Positions 1 to 6,070 are shown, counted from the stretch's first letter. The stretch is 8,079 nt of DNA from Bacteroidales bacterium (GCA_003557965.1 PWND01000325.1:1-8079); one strand, 5' to 3'. The notes: generated from the letters alone by a model not told the origin. Numbers and translations are program-made.

Positions 1-23
1 AGCTCATCTTTAGTAATCTTCAT
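1..23 (-). CDS. 5' end of an unidentified gene coupled to the methylase
   Basis: On the minus strand the methylase stop codon overlaps a new ATG in the arrangement ATGA (positions 23 to 20), the classic sign of translational coupling. The reading frame stays open to the window edge and encodes only MKITKDE plus part of the next codon. Nothing can be said about its function from seven residues. By context it would be the next gene of the modification module, where a nuclease, helicase or other effector would be expected, but that is inference. It could also be a chance ATG. Confidence 0.45.
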
Positions 24-1741
24 TTTATTACTCTTTCAATCAACTTGTCTCTCTTATCGCAAACCATTTCAACTTGTCTTTGTAGAATCAAGATTTCATC
101 GCTTAATATTTCATATTCTTTGGCAATTTTATCTTGTTCTTCTCTGGGTAAGTTTGGGATCTGGATTTCCTTTAAATCCTGGATGCTGATGCATTTCACG
201 ACTGTGCCTTTTGAAAAAAAGTTAAACTGAGCTATTCCAGCTTCACTTCTCAAAAACACTTCAACAAATATTGGGTTTACTTTGCTCTCATCCAATTCAA
301 GAAAATACAAATTCCCACTAGCGATCATCTGCTCGTCTTCTTTTATTTTTGCCAACGCAACTTTAAACGGAAAGATCTTTGATACTATGAGGTTTTTATC
401 GTTAATTGCATATCTTGCATGTTCTTCTTTAACGCTCGTCAGTGATGGAAGTTTTTCTTCAATAAACCCGTTTTGAATATCTTGCAATCTCAAATAATGT
501 GAGTTTGTTTTTTCAGCACAAATCAACTTATCAAGTTCGTTTGATTTCATTATTGCGCCACGATTAATCGATAAGCAAACTTCCCCCAGAGTAATGCTGT
601 TTTTTATTTTTATGTTTTCTCCGATATATCTTCTGGGATTAAGAATATACTCCTGAGATATAACATCATCCAAGGTTACTGTTTTGCTAATGGTTGTATT
701 TTGATAGCAAGCTTCAAGAATGGTATTAATATCTTTTTCCTCCAGCACATTTTGTCTTCTGCCCTCAGTAAAAATTTGTGAAGCATCCACCATTTTTATT
801 TTATTATTGTTGTGACTTAAAACCAGCAAGGTTAGAGGAATCATTGAATGATTCATCAAACGCTCGGGAAGCAGGATAACAGCCTCAATTATTCGTTTTT
901 CCAACATCTTTTTCCGAATATTTTCGTCAGATTTGTTCCAGGTTCCTGCATTTGTCATTAATACTACTGTCTTTCCAGGTATTTTCATATTCAAGAAAGC
1001 AGCAATATTAAAAACCCAATCCCCTGATACTGTCCTTTTCTCTTCATTAAAAAATTCACTAAGCATTGGGTTTTTGCTAAACAGCATTTTTAAGTCAAGG
1101 AGCCTCATTCCATAAGGATGATCTGAAAAAACTTTATTAGCAGATAAATTAGAGAAGCTTTGGCTAATAATGTTTCCTTGAATCAGCTTAATTGGGAGCT
1201 GCAAGATATATTGACGAATATTTGAAATAATTATGCTGGATGTGTTGATTTCGACACCAAATAGTTTTGAACTATCTGATTTGTATGCTGCATTAATTAA
1301 AAATGATAAAGCACCCGATCCAAGATCAAGAATCGTATCATTAGGGTTTAAATCCAGAAGAGAAACAGCAAGTTTTGCAATTCCTTCTGGAGTATGACAA
1401 AGAGTCGAATCGCTGAGTCTTGATAAGCTGGAAAATAGTATTGTTGCTTTCAATAAATCCGTGTCAAATTTCTTTGAAACATTCTCGATTTCGAGAATAT
1501 GCTCTTCATATACCTTTTTTAAAAAATGAAAGGTTGTTTCGCTTTCCAGGCTTTTTTCTATATGTTTTATGGCTAAACTGCTAGTCTTCAATTCTCTGGA
1601 GCATAGAGCAATAAAAGAGATTCCTATAACATATATGAAAACTTCTTCAGCTTTCCTTTTGTCCTTTAAATGGTCGAGAATATAGGACTCAACATGACTA
1701 AAATCTTTTTTCTTGAGCGCTTCGTATGTTTGTTTATCCAA
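20..1741 (-). CDS. N6-adenine DNA methylase fused to a single HsdS-like specificity domain
   Basis: 573-residue protein predicted to methylate adenine in DNA with SAM. Residues 1-110 are a helical N-terminal region. An HsdM-type core follows: HTPEGIAKL at 116-124, SAM-binding motif I DLGSGALSF at 139-147, the acidic loop FGVEIN at 161-166, and a motif-IV-like DHPYG at 207-211. LPERLMNHSMIPLTLLVL (291-308) is the region that is usually LPxxLF..TxIPxxILVL in HsdM. After the LNPRRYIG linker (367-374), residues 380-573 resemble one HsdS half: ITLGEVC, an LRLQDIQNG strand, KGTVVKCISIQDLKEIQIPNLPREEQDKIA and a C-terminal coiled coil. Type I systems normally carry M and S on separate proteins and S has two such halves, so this may act as a dimer reading a palindrome. 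The canonical (N/D)PP(Y/F) has His at its second position, so activity is not certain. The start is TTG at 1741, chosen for the AGGAGG seven bases upstream. A downstream gene overlaps by ATGA. Confidence 0.85.
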   Translation of the reverse strand: MDKQTYEALKKKDFSHVESYILDHLKDKRKAEEVFIYVIGISFIALCSRELKTSSLAIKHIEKSLESETTFHFLKKVYEEHILEIENVSKKFDTDLLKATILFSSLSRLSDSTLCHTPEGIAKLAVSLLDLNPNDTILDLGSGALSFLINAAYKSDSSKLFGVEINTSSIIISNIRQYILQLPIKLIQGNIISQSFSNLSANKVFSDHPYGMRLLDLKMLFSKNPMLSEFFNEEKRTVSGDWVFNIAAFLNMKIPGKTVVLMTNAGTWNKSDENIRKKMLEKRIIEAVILLPERLMNHSMIPLTLLVLSHNNNKIKMVDASQIFTEGRRQNVLEEKDINTILEACYQNTTISKTVTLDDVISQEYILNPRRYIGENIKIKNSITLGEVCLSINRGAIMKSNELDKLICAEKTNSHYLRLQDIQNGFIEEKLPSLTSVKEEHARYAINDKNLIVSKIFPFKVALAKIKEDEQMIASGNLYFLELDESKVNPIFVEVFLRSEAGIAQFNFFSKGTVVKCISIQDLKEIQIPNLPREEQDKIAKEYEILSDEILILQRQVEMVCDKRDKLIERVIK

Positions 1742-1748
1742 ATTATTG

Positions 1749-1754
1749 CCTCCT
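1749..1754 (-). promoter_or_regulatory. Ribosome binding site fixing the TTG start of the methylase
   Basis: The minus strand reads AGGAGG, then a seven-base spacer CAATAAT, then TTG at 1741-1739. No ATG lies in frame close by, so this perfect SD decides the start. Confidence 0.8.
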
Positions 1755-1762
1755 GAAAAATG

Positions 1763-1784
1763 TTATGGTTATTATAAACCATAA
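1763..1784. promoter_or_regulatory. Palindromic operator 1, over the -10 box of the methylase promoter
   Basis: Inverted repeat with 8-bp perfect arms TTATGGTT / AACCATAA around a 6-bp AT spacer. The inner 18 bp, ATGGTTATTATAAACCAT (1765-1782), is almost identical to the second copy at 1798-1815. It contains the TATAAT. It looks like a dimeric repressor site. The binding protein is unknown: it may be a regulator encoded outside the window or the methylase itself. Confidence 0.65.
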
Positions 1785-1798
1785 TCAAAAAAAAGCAA
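1771..1798 (-). promoter_or_regulatory. Promoter of the methylase gene
   Basis: The minus strand has a perfect -10 TATAAT (1776-1771). A weak -35 TTGCTT (1798-1793) lies 16 bp upstream. Transcription would start about 1764 and leave a short leader of roughly 22 nt carrying the AGGAGG. The -10 lies inside one palindrome and the -35 abuts another (see the two operator entries), so the promoter is probably repressible. Confidence 0.65.
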
Positions 1799-1815
1799 TG
1801 GTTATTAAAAACCAT
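1798..1815. promoter_or_regulatory. Palindromic operator 2, immediately upstream of the methylase -35
   Basis: ATGGTTATTAAAAACCAT differs from operator 1 at one of 18 positions (T to A at the 11th base). Its arms ATGGTT/AACCAT are perfect. The centre-to-centre distance to operator 1 is 33 bp, about three helical turns, so two dimers would sit on the same face of the DNA. Confidence 0.6.
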
Positions 1816-1829
1816 ATTTATAATTTTTT

Positions 1830-1925
1830 ATGAATATCTTCCAGGAAAACCCCCGTTTTCGCATCTATCACTTTTTTATCCATGACCCCAATGGCTACCT
1901 CTTGGAGGTGCAGAGGTTTCTGTGA
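1830..1925 (+). pseudogene. C-terminal remnant of a glyoxalase/bleomycin-resistance (VOC) family gene
   Basis: The plus strand encodes 31 residues ending in a TGA at 1923-1925. They include FRIYHFFIHDPNGYL followed by LEVQRFL. The pattern HFF.xDPNGYxLEVQRF is the last beta strands of VOC-superfamily proteins, including the usual metal-ligand Glu of the (L/I)E strand. A VOC protein is normally 110-150 residues, so the first three quarters are missing. An in-frame TAA (1821) lies just before the ATG at 1830, so this is probably not an expressed gene. Base composition (about 47% GC in a sampled line) is higher than the methylase beside it. The break coincides with the methylase promoter region, which suggests that the module replaced or interrupted this gene. 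Confidence 0.65.
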
Positions 1926-1983
1926 AGGAGTAATAAGCGAGATAGCGCGGGTTATGAGATTTAAGTTCTGATTAGAACAGTGC

Positions 1984-2760
1984 CTAGGCAGGCTTTTGAA
2001 AAGAAATCATATAAACCTTGCCTTTCCACAGGAATTGATTCTTAACATTTATCATATTCCTTGGAATCATTTTTAAAGGAGGGGCATAGGTTTCTTTGTC
2101 AGGCTTTTGATAAAACCTGGAAATAAAACCTGGCTGTTTCTCAATCTGTTTCACGGTCTCATCTCCAATATATATCCTTGCGCCTGGTTTGGCTACTCGT
2201 ATCATTTCGAGGATTGCTTTTTCTTTGTTGTTGAAAAAATTGATACCTCCAATATGAAAAACCACATCAAAGCATTCGTCTTTAAAAGGAATGTCCTCCG
2301 CATTTGCTTGCACCAATTTGATGTCAATCTTCCAATTTTTAGAGTTTTGACGACATTTTTTTAACATTCCATATGAAATGTCCATGCCATAAAAATCTCC
2401 TATTTTGTTATGATCCACCAGGTTCTTAATTTCGATACCCGTTCCAACCGAAGTTTCCAGGACACGATCACCACTTTTTATCTTGATGATTTCAGCAATG
2501 TTTTTAAAAACCTTGTTTCCTCCAAACAAAGGTGACAAAGTTAGCATTATGAAGTCATAGATGTATGCAATCCAATCGTATCTTTTCTGATATAAACGGT
2601 TTAATCCTGTAACTTTCTCTTCTCTTAAAAGAGAGGGGATGTTGTTTTTTATAGCAAAGCTCTCTCCCGTGACGACATCAACCAGGGAGTCATTTTCCTT
2701 TGATAAATTGTTGCCTGTATATGGATTTGCAAGAAGAGAAAAGTGTTTATTAAGCATCAT
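1984..2760 (-). CDS. SAM-dependent methyltransferase (Methyltransf_11/UbiE type) with degenerate Trm112-like N-terminus
   Basis: Class I methyltransferase of about 258 residues; substrate unknown. From the chosen start the Rossmann motifs are motif I VLETSVGTGIEIKNL (100-114), the ribose-binding acidic loop GMDIS (125-129), AEDIPF (154-159), FDVVFH (164-169) and the post-motif strand EMIRVAKPGARIYIGDE (185-201). Residues 8-46 (LLANPYTGNNL to IPSLL) have the shape of a Trm112/YcaR-like domain (CPxC...CxxCG..YPIxxGIPxLL), but every expected Cys is replaced (NPYT, VVTG), so it cannot bind zinc that way. The start is uncertain: ATG 2760 or 2757 overlaps the end of the upstream gene and has only a weak GGGAAAA upstream; ATG 2778 would add six residues (MGKRKK) and a longer overlap. 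Overlap with the membrane-protein gene implies co-translation. Small-molecule, lipid or quinone-like substrates are typical of the family, but none can be assigned. Confidence 0.8.
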   Translation of the reverse strand: MMLNKHFSLLANPYTGNNLSKENDSLVDVVTGESFAIKNNIPSLLREEKVTGLNRLYQKRYDWIAYIYDFIMLTLSPLFGGNKVFKNIAEIIKIKSGDRVLETSVGTGIEIKNLVDHNKIGDFYGMDISYGMLKKCRQNSKNWKIDIKLVQANAEDIPFKDECFDVVFHIGGINFFNNKEKAILEMIRVAKPGARIYIGDETVKQIEKQPGFISRFYQKPDKETYAPPLKMIPRNMINVKNQFLWKGKVYMISFQKPA

Positions 2761-3097
2761 TTTTTTTCGTTTTCCCATATTTCAGGGCAACAGTTTCGAT
2801 AATGATCCCGTATATTATTCCTGCTCCAAAACCAATGGGGTCTGCAAAGCTTATTGAGCTATAAAATGCAAATGAAACGAGAAAACCAATTAAAGCTCCT
2901 CGATACAGCACTTTGGGCCATCCGGGTTTTCCATCAAGCAAGCCAATGATAAAGCCCATCAGTAACCGATTGTACCAAAAGGCAAACAGGTAAAAAGCAT
3001 TTAACTCAAAGCCTGATCTTACCGATGCGCCTAATATGCAAATCAAACCAAGAATAGCACCTGTAATAAGCGAAACGATCATTCTTTTTGTCATCAT
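2750..3097 (-). CDS. Small polytopic membrane protein of unknown function
   Basis: 115 residues, not recognised as a named family. It shows three or four hydrophobic segments: about 7-27 (IVSLITGAILGLICILGASV), 34-56, 66-84 and 87-105, joined by short polar loops such as DGKPGWPK at 55-62. It ends in a basic KYGKTKKNDA tail, so the C-terminus is probably cytoplasmic. The gene overlaps the following methyltransferase by about 11 nt (ATGATGCTTAA arrangement), so the two are likely made together, and the membrane protein could tether or supply the enzyme. Two ATGs are in tandem (3097, 3094). A GGGAGAG lies 10-12 bases upstream, a rather long spacing. No strong promoter is evident in the 147 bp upstream. 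Confidence 0.7.
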   Translation of the reverse strand: MMTKRMIVSLITGAILGLICILGASVRSGFELNAFYLFAFWYNRLLMGFIIGLLDGKPGWPKVLYRGALIGFLVSFAFYSSISFADPIGFGAGIIYGIIIETVALKYGKTKKNDA

Positions 3098-3217
3098 CTT
3101 AGTTCATCTCTCCCATCCATGTTTCATCGACTATAACTATGATAAATCGTTTAGCCCTTTTTTGCCAGTATAAACTTTTTGGTTCCGTTTTATGATTCTT
3201 TTGATGTGCGTCGAGGG

Positions 3218-3241
3218 CAGCGGAGGCGCTGTTTTATTTTT
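3218..3241 (+). terminator. Rho-independent terminator-like hairpin reading plus
   Basis: CAGCG-GAGG-CGCTG forms a 5-bp GC-rich stem with a four-base loop and is followed directly by TTTTATTTTT. It points plus, but no plus-strand gene ends before it in this window. In the minus direction, where the propeller gene ends at 3245, the hairpin comes after an A-run and lacks a U tract, so it is not a good terminator for that operon. It may be a relic of a lost gene. Confidence 0.45.
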
Positions 3242-3244
3242 GAT

Positions 3245-4780
3245 TTATTTATCGTAAAGGACAGCTATTTTATTGAAAAATATTTCTTCATTGTCTGTGG
3301 AAGTAATAAGGACATATCCTTGTTGTTTGCTGGGGATGATATAGGCACTTGTCCCTAATTTGTTTTTATTGATCACATTGTCGTCTAATGTTTTGCTCAA
3401 GAACAAATCTCCATCAGGAGTAAGCCCAATTAGTTCGTGTACGATTAAATCATCATTTTTGGTTTGTAAAATAAAATATAGATTTTCATTTTTGTCAAAA
3501 GAGTTGATAAAAAGACCTTGAAAACTATTAATCTTAAAATTAGTTAATCCTTTATTTAAAAAAATCTCTTCCCATAGTAGTTTACCTTTTAAATCCAAAG
3601 CAAATATTCGAGTTTTTATCAAAGCATCTTGGTCAAAAAATTGCGTCAGAACAGTTAATTGTTCATTCTTTTGCATCCACCTAATATCCTCAATGAACTC
3701 ATCAACTAAAAAAACTGCATAAGACCAAATTGGATTATTGTTCAAATCTGAAAACATTATAATATTTTTATCCTTATCATGCCTATAATTGGGATCATGT
3801 GTTATAAAATTGATAATAAATCGTTGACTTTTTTTTAATAAATTCTTGTAATGAGAATGATTTGGATAAGCTATTATTCCTTTTTCAGTGAGATTTGTTC
3901 GATAATTAGATGTTCTTTGCAATGCGATCCCTGAATTAATTTTATTAATTTTATAATCTCTATTGATGCAATATAAGGATCCAGTAGCTTCGTGCTTGAA
4001 ATATACATACAAGCTATTATTTTCCTTCCAAATTCTTTTTAAATCGCCCTCTTGTGAGATGCTCCAAATCACTTTGCCTTTGGAATCAATAGCCTTTAAA
4101 AAAAAATGCTGATCCATTTTTCTTAATAATAAAGCCAGGTTGTAATTTGGGGAATAAATCAATCCAGTTTCTCTTTTTTTCCATTTAAATGAACCGCTAC
4201 AGCTAATTGATAGCAAAGAATTGTTTGAGCCTATAAGTATATTTCCATCTTGAAAAACATGTAAAACAACATCTTCATTCTGCAATGATTCACTATCCTG
4301 GAATTCATAATAAGGAAATAACAGCTGAGCAACATTTAAGACAATATTATGAAAAAGCTCAAAAATTGAATTAATAGTCTTCGGCATGGTAAAAGAAAGT
4401 TGCCGCTTCCAATTCAATGTTCCATTTCTGCTAAAACAATGCAACACTTTATCTTGTGTTATCAAAACAATATCCCCATTGGGCAGGATATCAATTAAAG
4501 GTATTAACTTTTTTTGCCCCTGATCATTTATAGCTGAAATATGTGTTAAAATTTGCTTTTCGAAACTTTCACTCCACATTTCATCTAAATTTAAAGTTTC
4601 ATTATGGTTGGCTTTATTATTTATAGCATTTCCTTGAGAGGATCCTTGTGTAGCTTGAATTTTAAAAATAGTTGAGTTAAAAAAAGCAAGTGCCAAAGCA
4701 ATAATCAGTAAATTGCAAAGAAAAAACCATTTTTTTATGTTAAGCGGTCTTTCACTCTTCTTAAAATAAAGTTTAACCAT
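3245..4780 (-). CDS. Membrane-anchored PQQ-like beta-propeller protein
   Basis: 511 residues from the ATG at 4780, chosen for the GGGAGG five bases upstream; the longer open frame only runs back into the neighbour. A basic N-terminus, an uncleaved-looking transmembrane segment at about 17-38 (WFFLCNLLIIALALAFF) and a polar linker (TQGSSQGNAINNKANHNET) precede an extracytoplasmic domain. Recurrent blades have the PQQ-repeat signature (x-D-x-x-G-x-x-x-W): HCFSRNGTLNW (114-124), CSGSFKW (194-200), AIDSKGKVIW (230-239), DLNNNPIW (345-352), ALDLKGKLLW (394-403), plus GLTPDGDL (452-459). This resembles BamB/PQQ_2-type propellers, which act as binding platforms rather than enzymes; there is no sign of quinone ligation. 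Third gene of the padR operon, 22 nt after the membrane gene. Sampled lines have only about 25-28% GC. Role unknown; surface scaffold or ligand sensing are guesses. Confidence 0.75.
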   Translation of the reverse strand: MVKLYFKKSERPLNIKKWFFLCNLLIIALALAFFNSTIFKIQATQGSSQGNAINNKANHNETLNLDEMWSESFEKQILTHISAINDQGQKKLIPLIDILPNGDIVLITQDKVLHCFSRNGTLNWKRQLSFTMPKTINSIFELFHNIVLNVAQLLFPYYEFQDSESLQNEDVVLHVFQDGNILIGSNNSLLSISCSGSFKWKKRETGLIYSPNYNLALLLRKMDQHFFLKAIDSKGKVIWSISQEGDLKRIWKENNSLYVYFKHEATGSLYCINRDYKINKINSGIALQRTSNYRTNLTEKGIIAYPNHSHYKNLLKKSQRFIINFITHDPNYRHDKDKNIIMFSDLNNNPIWSYAVFLVDEFIEDIRWMQKNEQLTVLTQFFDQDALIKTRIFALDLKGKLLWEEIFLNKGLTNFKINSFQGLFINSFDKNENLYFILQTKNDDLIVHELIGLTPDGDLFLSKTLDDNVINKNKLGTSAYIIPSKQQGYVLITSTDNEEIFFNKIAVLYDK

Positions 4781-4785
4781 CTTTT

Positions 4786-4791
4786 CCTCCC
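4786..4791 (-). promoter_or_regulatory. Ribosome binding site deciding the propeller start
   Basis: The minus strand reads GGGAGG, five bases (AAAAG), then ATG at 4780-4778. It lies in the 22-bp gap after the upstream stop, so it argues strongly against the upstream in-frame ATG at 4876, which would give a 74-nt overlap. Confidence 0.75.
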
Positions 4792-4802
4792 TTCTTTCTC
4801 TA

Positions 4803-5666
4803 TCAATCTTCTTCCACAGGAACGACCACAGTAAGATAATGATAGATGATAGCGCTAAAAATGGTCTTAAAAACAAGGTAGAAAGATTGATATATTATTT
4901 GATATGGATAATGCATGATAACTACCCAAAATGCCAGCATAAGCAAGTTTAATAATGAATAAAACCAAAGGAAGGTTTGCATTGAGGTCAACCAATAGCT
5001 TGTTTTCATTGCTGAAACCAAATTGGAGGATTGATTCAGCATAATCCATGGTACAAGAAAAAACCTTTTATAAAACCAGACTCCAGGAATAATTAAGAAA
5101 ATAGATAGAACCAAACTTATCAAAATGATAAAAAAATCTACAACCATAAAGAATAATATTGAAACAATTCTCCTTTGAATAACAGTTATGGAATTAATTT
5201 TTTTAAATTGAACCAAAGACAGGGCAAGTAAGGAAAAAAGCCCTATAACTCCATGCATAAGGAAAAATAAAACAATTCTTAAAAATTCTATAGCAGGGGT
5301 GATAGTAAAATGATAATATATCCACCATTGGATAATAAATAAACCACTTAAAATTGAGAAGAAAATCAGATCAAAATAGTTTTGTCGAGCAAAGATACTG
5401 AAATAGATTTTTACCACAACTGCCAGGGAGATGCCGTTTTTCTTGCTTCGATCCAGTTTATTGAATTCATGCTCGATGGTTTCGGGGGTGCCCAGGTGCT
5501 CGGTGGCTAATTGAAAAGCTTGCTCGTCGCTTAGCCCTTTTTGCTGGTGAAGAGCAATTTCTTCTTCCAGATGCTGACTGAGCTCATAGATGTCCCAGGG
5601 ACTGATCCCCTTGCGATAGTAAAATTGTTTTTTCCAGTTTTCGATGGATTCAGCTAGATGGAACAT
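4803..5666 (-). CDS. HAAS/permease-prefix-like domain plus polytopic membrane protein, PadR-linked
   Basis: 287 residues from the ATG at 5666. Residues 1-75 are soluble and helical (IENWKKQF, YELSQHLEEEIALHQQKG, DEQAFQLATEHLGTPETIEHEF). This is the HAAS/DUF1700/permease-prefix pattern that recurs in genes following padR. Residues about 100-285 contain five or so hydrophobic helices (near 102-120, 127-151, 164-194, 231-251, 262-282). The stretch IPGVWFYKRFFLVPWIML with AMKTSYWLTS has the spacing of DUF975/GlpQ-membrane-domain-like proteins (PG..Y.R....p.i....AlkxSw.Lt); that is a resemblance, not an identification. The start overlaps the end of padR by 13 nt, and an earlier in-frame ATG at 5732 would lie deep inside padR. 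GC content by hand count falls from about 45% (5401-5700) to 27% (5101-5400) near the end of the soluble domain. Function unknown; a PadR-regulated envelope-stress role is plausible. Confidence 0.7.
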   Translation of the reverse strand: MFHLAESIENWKKQFYYRKGISPWDIYELSQHLEEEIALHQQKGLSDEQAFQLATEHLGTPETIEHEFNKLDRSKKNGISLAVVVKIYFSIFARQNYFDLIFFSILSGLFIIQWWIYYHFTITPAIEFLRIVLFFLMHGVIGLFSLLALSLVQFKKINSITVIQRRIVSILFFMVVDFFIILISLVLSIFLIIPGVWFYKRFFLVPWIMLNQSSNLVSAMKTSYWLTSMQTFLWFYSLLNLLMLAFWVVIMHYPYQIIYQSFYLVFKTIFSAIIYHYLTVVVPVEED

Positions 5667-5998
5667 GGCAACCCATTGAATAGCTGTTGCATTAATGCAT
5701 TGGCTTTTGCCCATTGCTCTTTTTCTTTGCACAGCTCTGCCTGGCCTTTTTTGGTCAGGGCGTAGTATTTGCGCATTTTTTGATTTTCATGGCGCACCCA
5801 ACGAGATTTGATAAGTTTTTGTTCCTCCAGTCGATGGAGCACAGGGTAAATCAGTCCGTCGCTCCATTCGAGCTTTCCTTCGCTGAGGCAGTGAACCATG
5901 CGAATGATTTCGTATCCATAGTTTTCGCCCTGAAAGAGGATGGCGAGCAGGAGGGGTTTGGTGGTAGCTGCAACCAATTCTCTTGAAAAATAATTCAT
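5654..5998 (-). CDS. PadR-family transcriptional regulator
   Basis: 114 residues, the usual size of a PadR subfamily-2 protein. The winged helix shows ELVAATTKPLLLAIL (helix 1, 7-21), NYGYEIIRMV (26-35), GLIYPVLHRLEEQKLI (48-63, the recognition region with the typical Y-P-x-L-x-x-L-E) and the wing RKYYALTKKGQAEL (76-89). A C-terminal helix (KEKEQWAKANALMQQLF) would serve for dimerisation. Members bind DNA as dimers and usually repress themselves and a neighbouring transporter or membrane gene until a ligand or stress appears. The start is ATG 5998 with GGAGGTGA six bases upstream (6012-6005). First gene of the minus operon, overlapping the next by 13 nt, and divergent from an ABC exporter it may control. 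The inducer cannot be deduced. Confidence 0.9.
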   Translation of the reverse strand: MNYFSRELVAATTKPLLLAILFQGENYGYEIIRMVHCLSEGKLEWSDGLIYPVLHRLEEQKLIKSRWVRHENQKMRKYYALTKKGQAELCKEKEQWAKANALMQQLFNGLPCSI

Positions 5999-6014
5999 TA
6001 ACGGTCACCTCCGT

Positions 6015-6031
6015 ACCTAAATCATCTATGC
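6015..6031. promoter_or_regulatory. Second, imperfect copy of the padR operator near the transcription start
   Basis: ACCTAAATCATCTATGC matches the reverse complement of the main operator (ACCTAAATCATTTAGGT) over the first 11 bases and 13 of 17 overall. The centre is 26 bp from the main site, roughly 2.5 turns. It covers the predicted start point and lies just before the padR SD, so it would be a secondary repression site. Confidence 0.5.
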
Positions 6032-6035
6032 ACAT

Positions 6036-6064
6036 AATATACCTAAATGATTTAGGTGTGTCAA
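6036..6064 (-). promoter_or_regulatory. padR operon promoter
   Basis: The minus strand carries a consensus -35 TTGACA (6064-6059), a 17-bp spacer, and -10 TATATT (6041-6036). Transcription should start near 6029. The spacer is almost wholly filled by the perfect palindrome described separately, which would let a bound dimer shut out RNA polymerase. Confidence 0.8.
6041..6057. promoter_or_regulatory. Perfect palindromic operator between -35 and -10 of padR
   Basis: ACCTAAATGATTTAGGT has 8-bp perfect arms around one central base. It lies between the -35 and -10 elements of the padR promoter. PadR is the obvious candidate binder, though the classic PadR box (ATGT-N8-ACAT) is different, so the assignment is inference from position. 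Confidence 0.7.
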
Positions 6065-6070
6065 GAACTG

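Noticed and set aside
1965..1978. Inverted repeat GTTCT-GATT-AGAAC downstream of the methyltransferase gene as a terminator
   Set aside because: The stem is only 5 bp and AT-rich, and neither side has a clear T-run, so it is not convincing.
1981..1990. Palindrome TGCCTAGGCA as a binding or recombination site
   Set aside because: Only 10 bp, overlaps the stop codon region of the methyltransferase, and no second copy was noticed.
3125..3245. Hidden coding remnant in the gap between the propeller and small membrane genes
   Set aside because: I translated frames on both strands; they break quickly or show no familiar pattern, so nothing beyond the hairpin can be supported.
4781..4876. N-terminal extension of the propeller protein from ATG 4876 with an extra hydrophobic segment
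   Set aside because: It overlaps the upstream gene by 74 nt and has no SD, while ATG 4780 has a well-spaced GGGAGG.
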